A program made the position numbers and the translations under genes. 5,593 bases of DNA from an uncultured Eubacteriales bacterium (lineage in GTDB: Bacteria > Bacillota > Clostridia > Oscillospirales > Oscillospiraceae). Below, in pieces: positions 1 through 5,175 of this stretch. The stretch lies in contig CATJWA010000129.1 in NCBI GenBank assembly GCA_949744025.1, forward strand, positions 1 to 5,593, given 5' to 3'. Positions within the stretch are counted from its first letter, which is position 1, and each line of letters begins with the position of its first letter. A model generated the notes under the pieces. It saw only the letters and a list, made by a program, of their open reading frames with translations. It made no database searches and was not told the origin of the DNA.

Positions 1-314
1 CCGTGGAGGAATACAAGGGGCACTACATCTATTACAGCATGGGCAACTGGACCTTCGGCGGCAACACCAACCCGAGGGATAAGGACACCTTCATTCTGCG
101 GCTTACCGTAGAGCGCGCGGCCGACGGCACGGTGAGCATAGTCGAGCGCGAGCACATACCCTGCGCCAGCTCCGGCGAGGTCAACGGCAACAATTACCAG
201 CCGGTGCCCTATGAGGAGGGGAGCGAGGAATTTGAGCGCACATTGTCCAAGCTTGACGGAACCTTTACGGGGCAGAACCTGTCGATAGGCTACAGCTACA
301 GTGCGAACGAGTGA
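1..314 (+). CDS. CapA-family (PGA_cap) metallophosphatase-like protein, C-terminal part only
   Basis: This is the last ~103 codons of a gene that starts upstream of the window; the frame is open through the left edge, so the GTG at position 3 is an internal valine codon. The fragment carries the family's final conserved block, YSMGNWTFGG (the SLGNF-like motif of the CapA/PGA_cap fold), then NPRDKDT, IPC, NNYQP and SKLDGTFTG. The same blocks occur in the same order in the next gene, so the two are tandem paralogues. Unlike its neighbour, this protein ends soon after the domain, with no acidic repeat tail. Its TGA overlaps a GTG of the next frame in the pattern GTGA, which suggests translational coupling in one operon. 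CapA of Bacillus takes part in poly-gamma-glutamate capsule export or anchoring; the role of clostridial paralogues is generally unknown. Family call firm, function open. Confidence 0.85.
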   Translation, partial: VEEYKGHYIYYSMGNWTFGGNTNPRDKDTFILRLTVERAADGTVSIVEREHIPCASSGEVNGNNYQPVPYEEGSEEFERTLSKLDGTFTGQNLSIGYSYSANE

Positions 315-1690
315 GAAAGACCATGGCAATGCGAAAGACCGTTTTTATATTGGCGCTGGCGCTGTTTATGCTGGGCGCATGTACCTCACGCGCGGCAGTA
401 CCGGCTCCGGCGCCGACACCGGACCGGGCAGCGGCGGCAGCTCCGGAACCGTCACCGAGCCCCACGCCTGTACCCACTCCTGCTCCGGAGCCGACACCAG
501 AGCCAACCCCGGAGCCGCAGCCGGAGGAATTTGTCATATCCTTTGTCGGCGACTGTACCATAGCCAGCAGCCAGCACCATAAGGGCAGCGCCCGCGCTTT
601 CGAGACAATCGTGGGGGAGGACTACGCTTTCCCATTTGCGGAGACGGTGCAGTATTTTGAAAGCGACTACCTGTCGATTGCGAACATGGAGGGCACCTTC
701 ACCACGGCGCAGACCTCGAACGGGGGGACGTTTACCTTCAAGGCAGACCCGGAGTATGCCGGGGTTTTTTCGGAGGGCGGTGTGGAGCTTGTCGTGCTGG
801 GAAACAACCACTTCATGGACTACGGCGAGCAGGGCGCGCAGGATACAAAGGACGCGCTGGACGCCGCGGGCGTGTGCTGGGCTCCAGACGGAGGATGGTA
901 TATTTACGAGCGCGGCGGAGGATTGAAGGTCGGAGTTTATTCAAAGCTCTATCCCAATGTACAGGACGTTGAGAAGGGAGTGGCGGAGCTCAGGGAGGCG
1001 GGCGCGGAGCTTGTCGTCGCGGCGCTGCACTGGGGCATTGAGGGCGGCTACCGTCCAACGGCGGACCAGCAGACCGTCGGCCGCGCGGCGATTGACACGG
1101 GGGCGGATATTGTCTACGGCAGCCACCCGCATGTGCTGCAAAGGGTGGAGGAATACGGCGAGGGCGTGATTTTATACAGCTTAGGCAACTGGAGCTTTGG
1201 CGGCAACACGTCGCCGCGAGACAGGGACACGGCGATAATTCAGATAACCGCCGTGCGCGATATTGACGGCGGCGTCAGCCTTGGAGGCATGGAGCTTATT
1301 CCCTGCGAGCTGTCGAGCGAGCCGGGGGTGAACAACTATCAGCCCCGTCCCTATGAGCCCGGCAGCGAGGAATATGCGCGCGCCATGAGCAAGCTTGACG
1401 GCACGTTTACGGGGGCGGATCTGGTTGTGGACTACAGCGCGTACCATCAGAGCCCCGAGCCGGAGGAGAGCGGGGAGCCCGAGGAGGACGATGAAGGCTC
1501 GCAGGGTGAAGTTCAGCCCGAGCCCGTGGAGCCGGTGCAGGGCGAGGCTCCGACCGAGACGGAGGGGCCTGCGCAGGGTGAGGCTCCGTCTCCGGAGACG
1601 GAGGGGACGACGCAGGGGGAAGTCCTGCCGGAGACCGAGGGCGGCGAGACCGCGCCGGTCGAGGCTGTGCCGCCGACGGAAAACGGATAG
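311..1690 (+). CDS. CapA-family (PGA_cap) lipoprotein with Pro-rich linker and acidic repeat tail
   Basis: About 459 residues counted from the GTG at 311. ATGs at 323 and 329 are alternative starts; 329 has the best-spaced, though weak, purine-rich site (GAGAAAG). All three give a lipoprotein signal: basic start, hydrophobic VFILALALFM, lipobox LGAC with Cys24. Residues 30-73 are a Pro/Thr/Glu/Ala-rich linker that would hold the domain away from the membrane. The CapA/PGA_cap calcineurin-like domain spans about 74-375, with FVGDCT (79-83), NMEG (125-128), GNNHFMDYG (164-172), LHWG (239-242), GSHPH (270-274) and YSLGNWSFGG (289-298). These are the Asp, Asn and His positions that usually bind metal in this fold. 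Residues 380-459 form a Glu/Pro/Gly tail with three imperfect repeats. It probably acts outside the membrane on a cell-envelope polymer, but the substrate cannot be read from the sequence. It follows a paralogue and ends at a clear terminator. Confidence 0.9.
   Translation: MRKTMAMRKTVFILALALFMLGACTSRAAVPAPAPTPDRAAAAAPEPSPSPTPVPTPAPEPTPEPTPEPQPEEFVISFVGDCTIASSQHHKGSARAFETIVGEDYAFPFAETVQYFESDYLSIANMEGTFTTAQTSNGGTFTFKADPEYAGVFSEGGVELVVLGNNHFMDYGEQGAQDTKDALDAAGVCWAPDGGWYIYERGGGLKVGVYSKLYPNVQDVEKGVAELREAGAELVVAALHWGIEGGYRPTADQQTVGRAAIDTGADIVYGSHPHVLQRVEEYGEGVILYSLGNWSFGGNTSPRDRDTAIIQITAVRDIDGGVSLGGMELIPCELSSEPGVNNYQPRPYEPGSEEYARAMSKLDGTFTGADLVVDYSAYHQSPEPEESGEPEEDDEGSQGEVQPEPVEPVQGEAPTETEGPAQGEAPSPETEGTTQGEVLPETEGGETAPVEAVPPTENG
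401..529 (+). repeat. Low-complexity Pro/Thr/Glu/Ala linker coding region
   Basis: This codes for residues 31-73 of the second CapA-like protein, just after the lipobox cysteine. It alternates PAP, PTP, PEP and AAAA units and then a PTPEPTPEP run. Such linkers commonly follow the lipidated cysteine of Gram-positive surface proteins and act as flexible spacers through the wall. Length variation between strains is likely because the units are short and near-identical. Confidence 0.75.
1532..1642 (+). repeat. Three imperfect 12-13-codon tandem repeats in the acidic tail
   Basis: The tail of the CapA-like lipoprotein holds three units of the form xxQGEaPxxETEG: PVQGEAPTETEG (residues 408-419), PAQGEAPSPETEG (420-432) and TTQGEVLPETEG (433-444). 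They are rich in Glu, with no Lys or Arg. The first paralogue lacks this tail completely, so it was gained or kept by only one copy. A disordered, negatively charged extension is the simplest reading; its role is unknown. Confidence 0.75.
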
Positions 1691-1691
1691 C

Positions 1692-1725
1692 AAAAAATCC
1701 CGTGTCATTTGACACGGGATTTTTG
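1692..1725 (+). terminator. Symmetric (bidirectional) intrinsic terminator between convergent genes
   Basis: A perfect hairpin with the GC-rich core TCCCGTGTC / GACACGGGA and an ATTT loop is flanked by A6 on the left and T5 on the right. Read on the + strand, the stem is followed by TTTTT; on the - strand it is followed by TTTTTT. It lies two bases past the CapA-like stop codon and about 85 bases downstream of the DUF975 gene, so it can end both convergent transcripts. Confidence 0.9.
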
Positions 1726-1809
1726 CGGCTTGAGGGCTTTCCTGTGATTGTGGCCGAGGGATGCGCGTCAGCCCTGAGCTGGGCGGATGACGGCATATCT
1801 GGCCCTTCC

Positions 1810-2556
1810 TCAGTCCCATGGGTCCTTTTTGCTGTCCCAGCCTGTGCCGCCGCTCGGGCCGTTGTCGTCGTGGACGGTGTAGCCGGCCTCGGGAATATAG
1901 CCGCTCAGGGCGTTATAGAAATTGGCGGTTGTTGTCTCCATGTACGGAAGAACATACAGGCTCACAAAGGGGATGATTGACAGCAGGGCCCAGCCGATGA
2001 AGCTCAGCTCAAGGACGAACAGGTCAAGCTTTTTGCCGTCCATCATTTCCTTGCTGCGCCGGATGCACTCCGAGGCGGAGTATTCAGGGTTATCCAGCAT
2101 TATATACACAGCCATGCTGTAACGGTACTGCGCGATTATGCCGGGGATGATGAAAAGCAGGGACCAGAGCCAGATATATATTCTCATAAGTATATTCAGC
2201 CACAGGAACTTGAAGAACAGGCCGAAGGGGTCGAACAGGCTGCCGAAATCGGCCTTTTTAAATCGGCTGATATTCAGACACACCGAGGTCATGCCCACGG
2301 CGAGCATCATGGACATAATGGATATCGCAAATTGTATAAGCTGTACCATAGCGGGATACTTGATTGGAGGAATACGGCCCCGGCTCAAGGAAATAACAAC
2401 GTCGGAGAAGCTCATTCCGGGGAACATCACTTTGTAGCTGAGAATTTCCAGAACGTATACGATGAGAAGATAAACCAGCGCAATTAGCATTACGTTTGGT
2501 TTATTATTGCGCATTGCATTTTTTGCGTTTTCTTTTAGCTGTGCGCGTGTCGGCAT
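1810..2556 (-). CDS. DUF975-family integral membrane protein
   Basis: 248 residues from the ATG at 2556. That start has AGGAGG eight bases upstream; the in-frame GTG at 2562 is only two bases from it and is not usable. Hydrophobic segments lie at about 20-41, 70-94, 113-138 and 181-206. The most telling block is residues ~128-188: PGIIAQYRYSMAVYIMLDNP, then SASECIRRSKEMMDGKK, then FVLELSFIGWALLS, the pattern I associate with DUF975 proteins of Firmicutes. The N-terminus TRAQLKENAK is also typical, and the C-terminus is short and Gly/Asp-rich. DUF975 proteins are of unknown function, usually single genes with several membrane spans; nothing here adds a role. It is transcribed alone, divergent from feoA, with its own promoter, and ends at the shared terminator. 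Confidence 0.85.
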   Translation of the reverse strand: MPTRAQLKENAKNAMRNNKPNVMLIALVYLLIVYVLEILSYKVMFPGMSFSDVVISLSRGRIPPIKYPAMVQLIQFAISIMSMMLAVGMTSVCLNISRFKKADFGSLFDPFGLFFKFLWLNILMRIYIWLWSLLFIIPGIIAQYRYSMAVYIMLDNPEYSASECIRRSKEMMDGKKLDLFVLELSFIGWALLSIIPFVSLYVLPYMETTTANFYNALSGYIPEAGYTVHDDNGPSGGTGWDSKKDPWD

Positions 2557-2564
2557 ATGCACCG

Positions 2565-2570
2565 CCTCCT
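2565..2570 (-). promoter_or_regulatory. Ribosome binding site deciding the DUF975 start
   Basis: On the - strand the sequence reads AGGAGG, then eight bases, then ATG at 2556. A GTG two codons earlier is in frame but sits only two bases from this site, so the ATG is the start. Confidence 0.85.
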
Positions 2571-2582
2571 TTTTTAACCTTT

Positions 2583-2611
2583 AGTATAACACTATTCCCT
2601 CGGTTTTGCAA
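2583..2611 (-). promoter_or_regulatory. SigA-type promoter of the DUF975 gene
   Basis: On the - strand a -35 box TTGCAA (2611-2606) and a -10 box TATACT (2588-2583) are separated by exactly 17 bases. A TG one base before the -10 box makes it an extended -10. The start of transcription would fall near 2576, leaving a leader of about 20 bases that holds the AGGAGG site. No further operator is evident. Confidence 0.75.
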
Positions 2612-2742
2612 ATATTAACTGCGTGCCTGCTTGCCGTATATCTGCAATTAGCGCAGGGGGACTTTGCGCACATTGAGTCCATGCGGCATAGTATGCTATG
2701 GGAATCTGTTTCCTACTTTAATAACTAACAAGAAGGATGACT

Positions 2743-2988
2743 ATGCCGCCCGTAAATACATTAAGCAGCTTAAAGTGCGGCAGCGGAGCGATTGTCAGCG
2801 CGCTCAACACCGCGGGGGCAATGCGCCGCAGACTCATGGACATAGGCTTCGCGCCGGGTTCGCCGGTGCGGGCGCTGTTCCGGAGCTGTTCAGGCGACCC
2901 TGTGGCGTATCTGATACACGACACGGTTATCGCGCTGCGCAGTGAGGACGCCGCGAGTATTCTTATAGAAGCCGCGGCAAAGCCGTAA
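2743..2988 (+). CDS. feoA: FeoA, small SH3-like ferrous-iron transport protein
   Basis: 81 residues from the ATG at 2743, which has AGAAGG six bases upstream. An in-frame ATG at 2737 directly abuts that site and is less likely. The length is usual for FeoA. The domain covers nearly the whole protein: LSSLKCGSGAIV (7-18), the family block MRRRLMDIGFAPGSPV (27-42), then GDPVAYLI (51-58) and TVIALRSEDAASILIE (61-76), consistent with the small beta-barrel of FeoA. FeoA is a cytoplasmic protein thought to bind or modulate FeoB during Fe(II) uptake. It lies 127 bases upstream of feoB on the same strand, the standard arrangement, with a GC-rich hairpin between them. No recognisable Fur or DtxR box precedes it. 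Confidence 0.92.
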   Translation: MPPVNTLSSLKCGSGAIVSALNTAGAMRRRLMDIGFAPGSPVRALFRSCSGDPVAYLIHDTVIALRSEDAASILIEAAAKP

Positions 2989-3009
2989 AACGGACTGACG
3001 CACTTTTTT

Positions 3010-3030
3010 GCCCGCCCCTTTGGGGCGGGC
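3010..3030 (+). terminator. GC-rich hairpin between feoA and feoB (partial terminator or stabiliser)
   Basis: A perfect 9-bp stem, GCCCGCCCC / GGGGCGGGC with a TTT loop, lies 21 bases past the feoA stop. It is followed by ATATTGTTT, which is a poor U-tract; the T6 run is before the stem instead. It may act as a weak terminator, as an attenuator that lowers feoB relative to feoA, or as a 3' stabiliser of the feoA message. No promoter of clear quality lies between it and feoB. Confidence 0.55.
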
Positions 3031-3115
3031 ATATTGTTTCGGGGGAGATATTTTTAACAAGAGCGAGGCGCGGAGCATAGTATGTGCGTAAGCACCTTTA
3101 TGAGGGGGAATACGA

Positions 3116-4396
3116 ATGGGTCTTACAAGCAGCAGCGTCGGCGCGGGGGCGAAAAACGCCGACGGAAATTTGCTCAAAGGAGAAAACACGCGCCTGATAG
3201 CGCTGGCCGGCAACCCAAACGTGGGAAAGTCCACGCTGTTCAATGCCCTGACGGGAATGAGGCAGCACACGGGCAACTGGCCCGGCAAGACTGTGGGCAG
3301 CGCCTACGGCACGCTCAGGCGAGGGGGACAGAGCTGGATATTTGCGGATATTCCGGGTACATATTCTCTGATGGCACGCTCGGCGGAGGAGGCAGTGGCG
3401 CGCGACCTGCTGCTGTTCGGCGAGGCCGACGCGGTGGTGGTTGTGTGCGACGCAACCTGCCTGCGGCGGAACCTGAATCTTGCTTTACAGATACTTGAAA
3501 TCTGCGGCAATGTGATTGTATGCGTCAACCTGCTTGACGAGGCGGAGCGGAAGGGCGTCAGCGTGGACCTTGAGGCGCTCAGCCGAATTCTCGGCGTGCC
3601 CGTTCTGGGAATGAGCGCGGGGCGGGGAAACGGGATAGACGCGCTGCTGCCGGCGCTTGAACAGCTCCGAGGCACGCGGCCGCGTTCCTTCTGCTGCGGC
3701 TGTGAGATTGAGCGCGCCATACAGCCGCTGACAGACTATTTTGACGCCTACCGCCCGCCGCTTCCGCCGCAATGGCTGGCTGCGCGCGTATGCGAGGCGG
3801 ACCCGTCGCTTATGGAAAGCCTGCACAGGCACATGGGTATGGACCTTGACGACGAGGAGCTTTGCCGGGCGAGGGACGCGGCGATGAGCAGCCTCGGCGA
3901 GCTGGGGATAGACCGGCAAAAGCTGTCGGACCTGAGCGCGCAGGGCATCAGCGACAGCGCGGGGCGCATCTGCGGACAGGTCGTATCAAAAACACCGCGC
4001 GGTACGGCGCGGGAGGGAAGGATAGACCGCCTGCTTACGCACAGGGTCTGGGGCTGGGCGGCAATGCTCATGCTGCTGGCGGGGGCGCTGTGGCTGACGA
4101 TAAGCGGGGCAAACTATCCGTCGCAGCTGTTATCCCGCGGGTTGTTCTGGATAGGCGACGTGCTGGGCGCGGCGCTGACGGCGATTGGCCTTCCGGCGCG
4201 GCTTGTGTCGCTGCTGTGTGAGGGAGTGTATAAGACGGCGGCCTGGGTTGTGGCGGTGATGCTGCCGCCGATGGCGATATTTTTTCCGCTGTTCACGCTT
4301 ATGGAGGACGTGGGATTTCTGCCGCGCGTGGCCTTTAACCTCGACGGTTTTTTCAAGCGCTGCAATGCCTGCGGGAAGCAGTCATTAACCATGTGA
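3116..4396 (+). pseudogene. feoB: FeoB ferrous-iron transporter, truncated in the membrane domain
   Basis: The ATG at 3116 follows GAGGGGG by seven bases. The 426-residue product keeps the FeoB G domain: G1 GNPNVGKST (32-40), the G2 region NWPGKTV (54-60, Thr59), G3 DIPG (78-81), G4 NLLD (138-141) and G5 SA (167-168). A helical spacer follows (~190-300), then membrane segments near 312-330, 343-365 and 373-396. The frame stops right after NACGKQSLTM, inside the first Gate region, at a TGA that coincides with foreign DNA. FeoB proteins of this type normally run to about 600-700 residues and continue here with Cys-Met-Gly-Phe-Gly-Cys, so roughly a third is missing and no remainder lies in the window. 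GTP hydrolysis might survive, but Fe(II) transport should not. It follows feoA in an operon. Identity is sure; loss of function is inferred. Confidence 0.9.
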
Positions 4397-4398
4397 CA

Positions 4399-4416
4399 AG
4401 AGAAATTTAGGGTACA
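4399..4416 (+). repeat. Direct repeat copy 1 (AGAGAAATTTAGGGTACA)
   Basis: First of two 18-nt direct repeats differing at one base. It starts four to five bases inside the point where feoB homology ends, the expected place for an insertion-sequence terminal repeat. Confidence 0.85.
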
Positions 4417-4462
4417 GGCCAGTGATTTCAATGGTTTCCGGGCTTTAAAAAAAGACAGGGAT

Positions 4463-4480
4463 AGGGAAATTTAGGGTACA
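4463..4480 (+). repeat. Direct repeat copy 2 (AGGGAAATTTAGGGTACA)
   Basis: Second copy, 64 bases after the first, in the same orientation. Both are preceded by a related GACA(A/G)G stretch (4395-4400 and 4454-4459), so the repeated unit is somewhat longer but imperfect. This supports a repeat array typical of IS21-like ends. Confidence 0.85.
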
Positions 4481-4570
4481 TACGGTCACAACAGCCATAT
4501 TGCAATGATTTGATATATTGCTTTGAATTTACCGGAAATACCCCGGTGGGTTGAAAGGAGTGTATTAAAC

Positions 4571-4597
4571 GTGTGCGCTTTAATAAAAGTTAAATAG
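4571..4597 (+). CDS. Possible eight-codon leader peptide (MCALIKVK)
   Basis: A GTG start with GAAAGGAG ending ten bases upstream opens a frame of eight codons ending in TAG. The ribosome site is good and is the only evidence of translation. A CACAG/CTGTG stem follows six bases later and a TATAAT box beyond it. It could be a regulatory leader peptide or simply chance in AT-rich DNA. I do not recognise it. Confidence 0.2.
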   Translation: MCALIKVK

Positions 4598-4616
4598 TCC
4601 AACACAGAAATTAAAC

Positions 4617-4645
4617 TGTGCAAGGCAGGGCATTCATAGTATAAT
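4617..4645 (+). promoter_or_regulatory. Possible promoter with perfect TATAAT -10 box
   Basis: TATAAT at 4640-4645 is a perfect -10 consensus. With a 17-base spacer the -35 box would be TGTGCA (4617-4622), which matches consensus at only three positions. A transcript would start near 4652 and run through the palindromes at 4685-4703 and the long stem at 4740-4773. No large + strand gene follows. Confidence 0.4.
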
Positions 4646-4684
4646 TATATCAGCAGGAAAGGAACAGCCACAAGGGTACTCCAC

Positions 4685-4703
4685 TATCGGTTATCCGATA
4701 ACC
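4685..4703. repeat. Two overlapping, mutually exclusive palindromes
   Basis: TATCGG-TTAT-CCGATA (4685-4700) and GGTTATC-C-GATAACC (4689-4703) share most of their bases, so an RNA could form only one at a time. As DNA the second is a 15-base dyad of operator type. It lies about 40 bases past the TATAAT box. A repressor or recombinase site is possible; no family is recognised. Confidence 0.5.
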
Positions 4704-4727
4704 CATGGGGCAGAGAAAGCCAACACC

Positions 4728-4778
4728 ATGAAACACCACCGAGAGCGGGACGGCGCAGGCCGTCCTGCTTTCGTATAG
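4728..4778 (+). CDS. Possible 16-codon leader peptide (MKHHRERDGAGRPAFV)
   Basis: A short ATG frame whose codons span almost the whole of a long hairpin (4740-4773). Its TAG stop overlaps an AGGAGG (4777-4782) that precedes only a six-base-class frame starting at a TTG (4792), ending after five codons. The upstream ribosome site (GAGAAAG, about eight bases before the ATG) is weak. The layout, a leader over a stem followed by a strong ribosome site, resembles translational attenuators, but no regulated gene is present. Chance cannot be excluded. Confidence 0.2.
   Translation: MKHHRERDGAGRPAFV
4740..4773. repeat. Long GC-rich hairpin
   Basis: The arms 4740-4754 and 4759-4773 pair over 15 positions (13 Watson-Crick, two G-U when read as + strand RNA) with the core GGACGGC / GCCGTCC and a GCAG loop. 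There is no T-tract on either side, so it is not a simple intrinsic terminator. It is the strongest secondary structure in the gene-poor stretch. Confidence 0.75.
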
Positions 4779-4819
4779 GAGGGTATACCCTTTGCGGTTA
4801 GAGCCGTAGGCCGGGTGAC

Positions 4820-4844
4820 CTTCCTTTGCGATTTAAAAAGGAAG
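4820..4844 (-). terminator. Hairpin just downstream of the XRE-like gene
   Basis: CTTCCTTT (4820-4827) and AAAGGAAG (4837-4844) form an 8-bp stem with a nine-base loop, three bases past the regulator's stop codon. On the - strand it is followed by GTCACCCGG, without a T-tract, so it would be at most a weak terminator. Confidence 0.35.
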
Positions 4845-4847
4845 CGG

Positions 4848-5057
4848 TTACTTATCCCTGTCGAACAATTCATCAACGGACACACCTAAGACTTCCGCAA
4901 GGCCGTATAATTCAATATCGGTTACAGTGCGTTGCATATCCTCTATTCGGGATATAGACCCACGGCAGATATAGACGGCAAGGGTTTCCAGCTTGTTTGA
5001 CAATGCCTGTTGGCTCATGCCCTTTGCTATTCGCAGTTGCCGAACATTCTTTCCCAA
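4848..5057 (-). CDS. Small XRE-family helix-turn-helix regulator, 5' end truncated
   Basis: About 69 residues, starting GKNVRQLRIAKGMSQQALSN and ending in VSVDELFDRDK. It is an XRE/Cro-type DNA-binding domain: helix 1 GKNVRQLRIAKG, the turn region with MSQQALSNKL, a recognition segment RGSISRIED, and helices VTDIELYGLAEVLGV and SVDELF. In family members the GKNxRxLR segment is normally preceded by a few residues with an ATG. Here the only possible start is TTG at 5057 with no ribosome site, and the bases beyond it belong to the end of an IS3 transposase read on the other strand. The gene therefore appears to have lost its start and promoter. If made, it would bind DNA as a small repressor, probably of the mobile element it came from. 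Family call firm; expression doubtful. Confidence 0.7.
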   Translation of the reverse strand: MGKNVRQLRIAKGMSQQALSNKLETLAVYICRGSISRIEDMQRTVTDIELYGLAEVLGVSVDELFDRDK

Positions 5058-5175
5058 GAAAGAGTTGGTGGATATGATCGAAAATTATATCCGTTATTAC
5101 AACAGCCATCGTGTGCAGCGCAATCTCGGCATCCTTACGCCGCTGGAGAAATACAACCTGTATTTAGCGGCATAA
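5056..5175 (+). pseudogene. IS3-family transposase, last ~40 codons only
   Basis: The frame ending in TAA at 5175 reads KKELVDMIENYIRYYNSHRVQRNLG, then ILTPLEKYNLYLAA. This is the C-terminal end of an IS3-family (DDE, rve-type integrase core) transposase OrfB, in which a YIxxYNxxRxQxxLGxLTPxEK pattern closes the domain. The catalytic core, the DDE residues and OrfA are all missing: upstream the same frame runs into antisense of the XRE gene. It cannot be active. The join with the XRE gene lies within about 5045-5062. The rest of the element's right end follows directly. Confidence 0.8.

Larger units (their letters stand above)
4394..4480. mobile_element. Insertion-sequence end (IS21-like) abutting truncated feoB
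   Basis: Homology to feoB stops at about 4395, and AT-richer DNA starting with TGACAAG follows. Two copies of AGRGAAATTTAGGGTACA (4399-4416 and 4463-4480) follow in the same orientation, 64 bases apart. IS21-family elements begin with TG and carry multiple repeats inside each end, so this fits best with one end of such an element. No istA or istB coding sequence follows, so only an end remains. The element's orientation, other end and target duplication cannot be seen. Confidence 0.5.
4481..4847. other. Gene-poor 370-base stretch with leader-like signals and hairpins
   Basis: No recognisable protein gene lies here on either strand. The stretch is AT-richer on its left. In order it holds a small stem ACCGG/CCGGT (4531-4547); a GAAAGGAG site with an eight-codon GTG frame; a CACAG/CTGTG stem (4603-4620); a TATAAT box (4640-4645); overlapping palindromes (4685-4703); a 16-codon ATG frame containing a long stem (4740-4773); an AGGAGG (4777-4782); and a CTTCCTTT/AAAGGAAG stem (4820-4844). 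It probably belongs to the mobile DNA flanking it. It may be the leader region of a gene that has been lost, but no gene follows it on the + strand. Confidence 0.5.

Noticed and set aside
1181..1819. Long open frame on the - strand opposite the CapA-like gene
   Set aside because: It is Arg/Leu-rich low-complexity antisense of a clearly conserved high-GC gene, has no family motif and would run through the terminator.
2557..2562. GTG start two codons upstream for the DUF975 gene
   Set aside because: It lies only two bases from the AGGAGG; the ATG at 2556 is eight bases away.
2664..2692. Possible feoA promoter TTGCGC - 17 bases - CATAGT
   Set aside because: The boxes match consensus at only three and four positions, too weak to annotate.
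2687..2695. Sporulation sigma-factor -10 box (CATACTA) on the - strand
   Set aside because: The reverse complement of CATAGTATG fits a SigF/SigG -10 box, but there is no matching -35 box at the right distance and no suitable gene downstream.
2737..2742. ATG two codons upstream for feoA
   Set aside because: It directly abuts the AGAAGG site, leaving no spacer; the ATG at 2743 is six bases away.
4571..4820. Group II intron
   Set aside because: A GTGTGCG-like 5' word and a GAGCCGTA word recall intron ends, but there is no domain V fold, no reverse transcriptase and no proper boundary.
4691..4885. 64-codon open frame on the - strand in the gene-poor stretch
   Set aside because: It overlaps the XRE gene's 3' end in another frame, has no good ribosome site and no recognisable motif. 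It is better read as chance.
4993..5055. Upstream extension of the transposase frame to an ATG at 4993
   Set aside because: These codons are antisense of the XRE domain; transposase-like residues begin only at about 5056.
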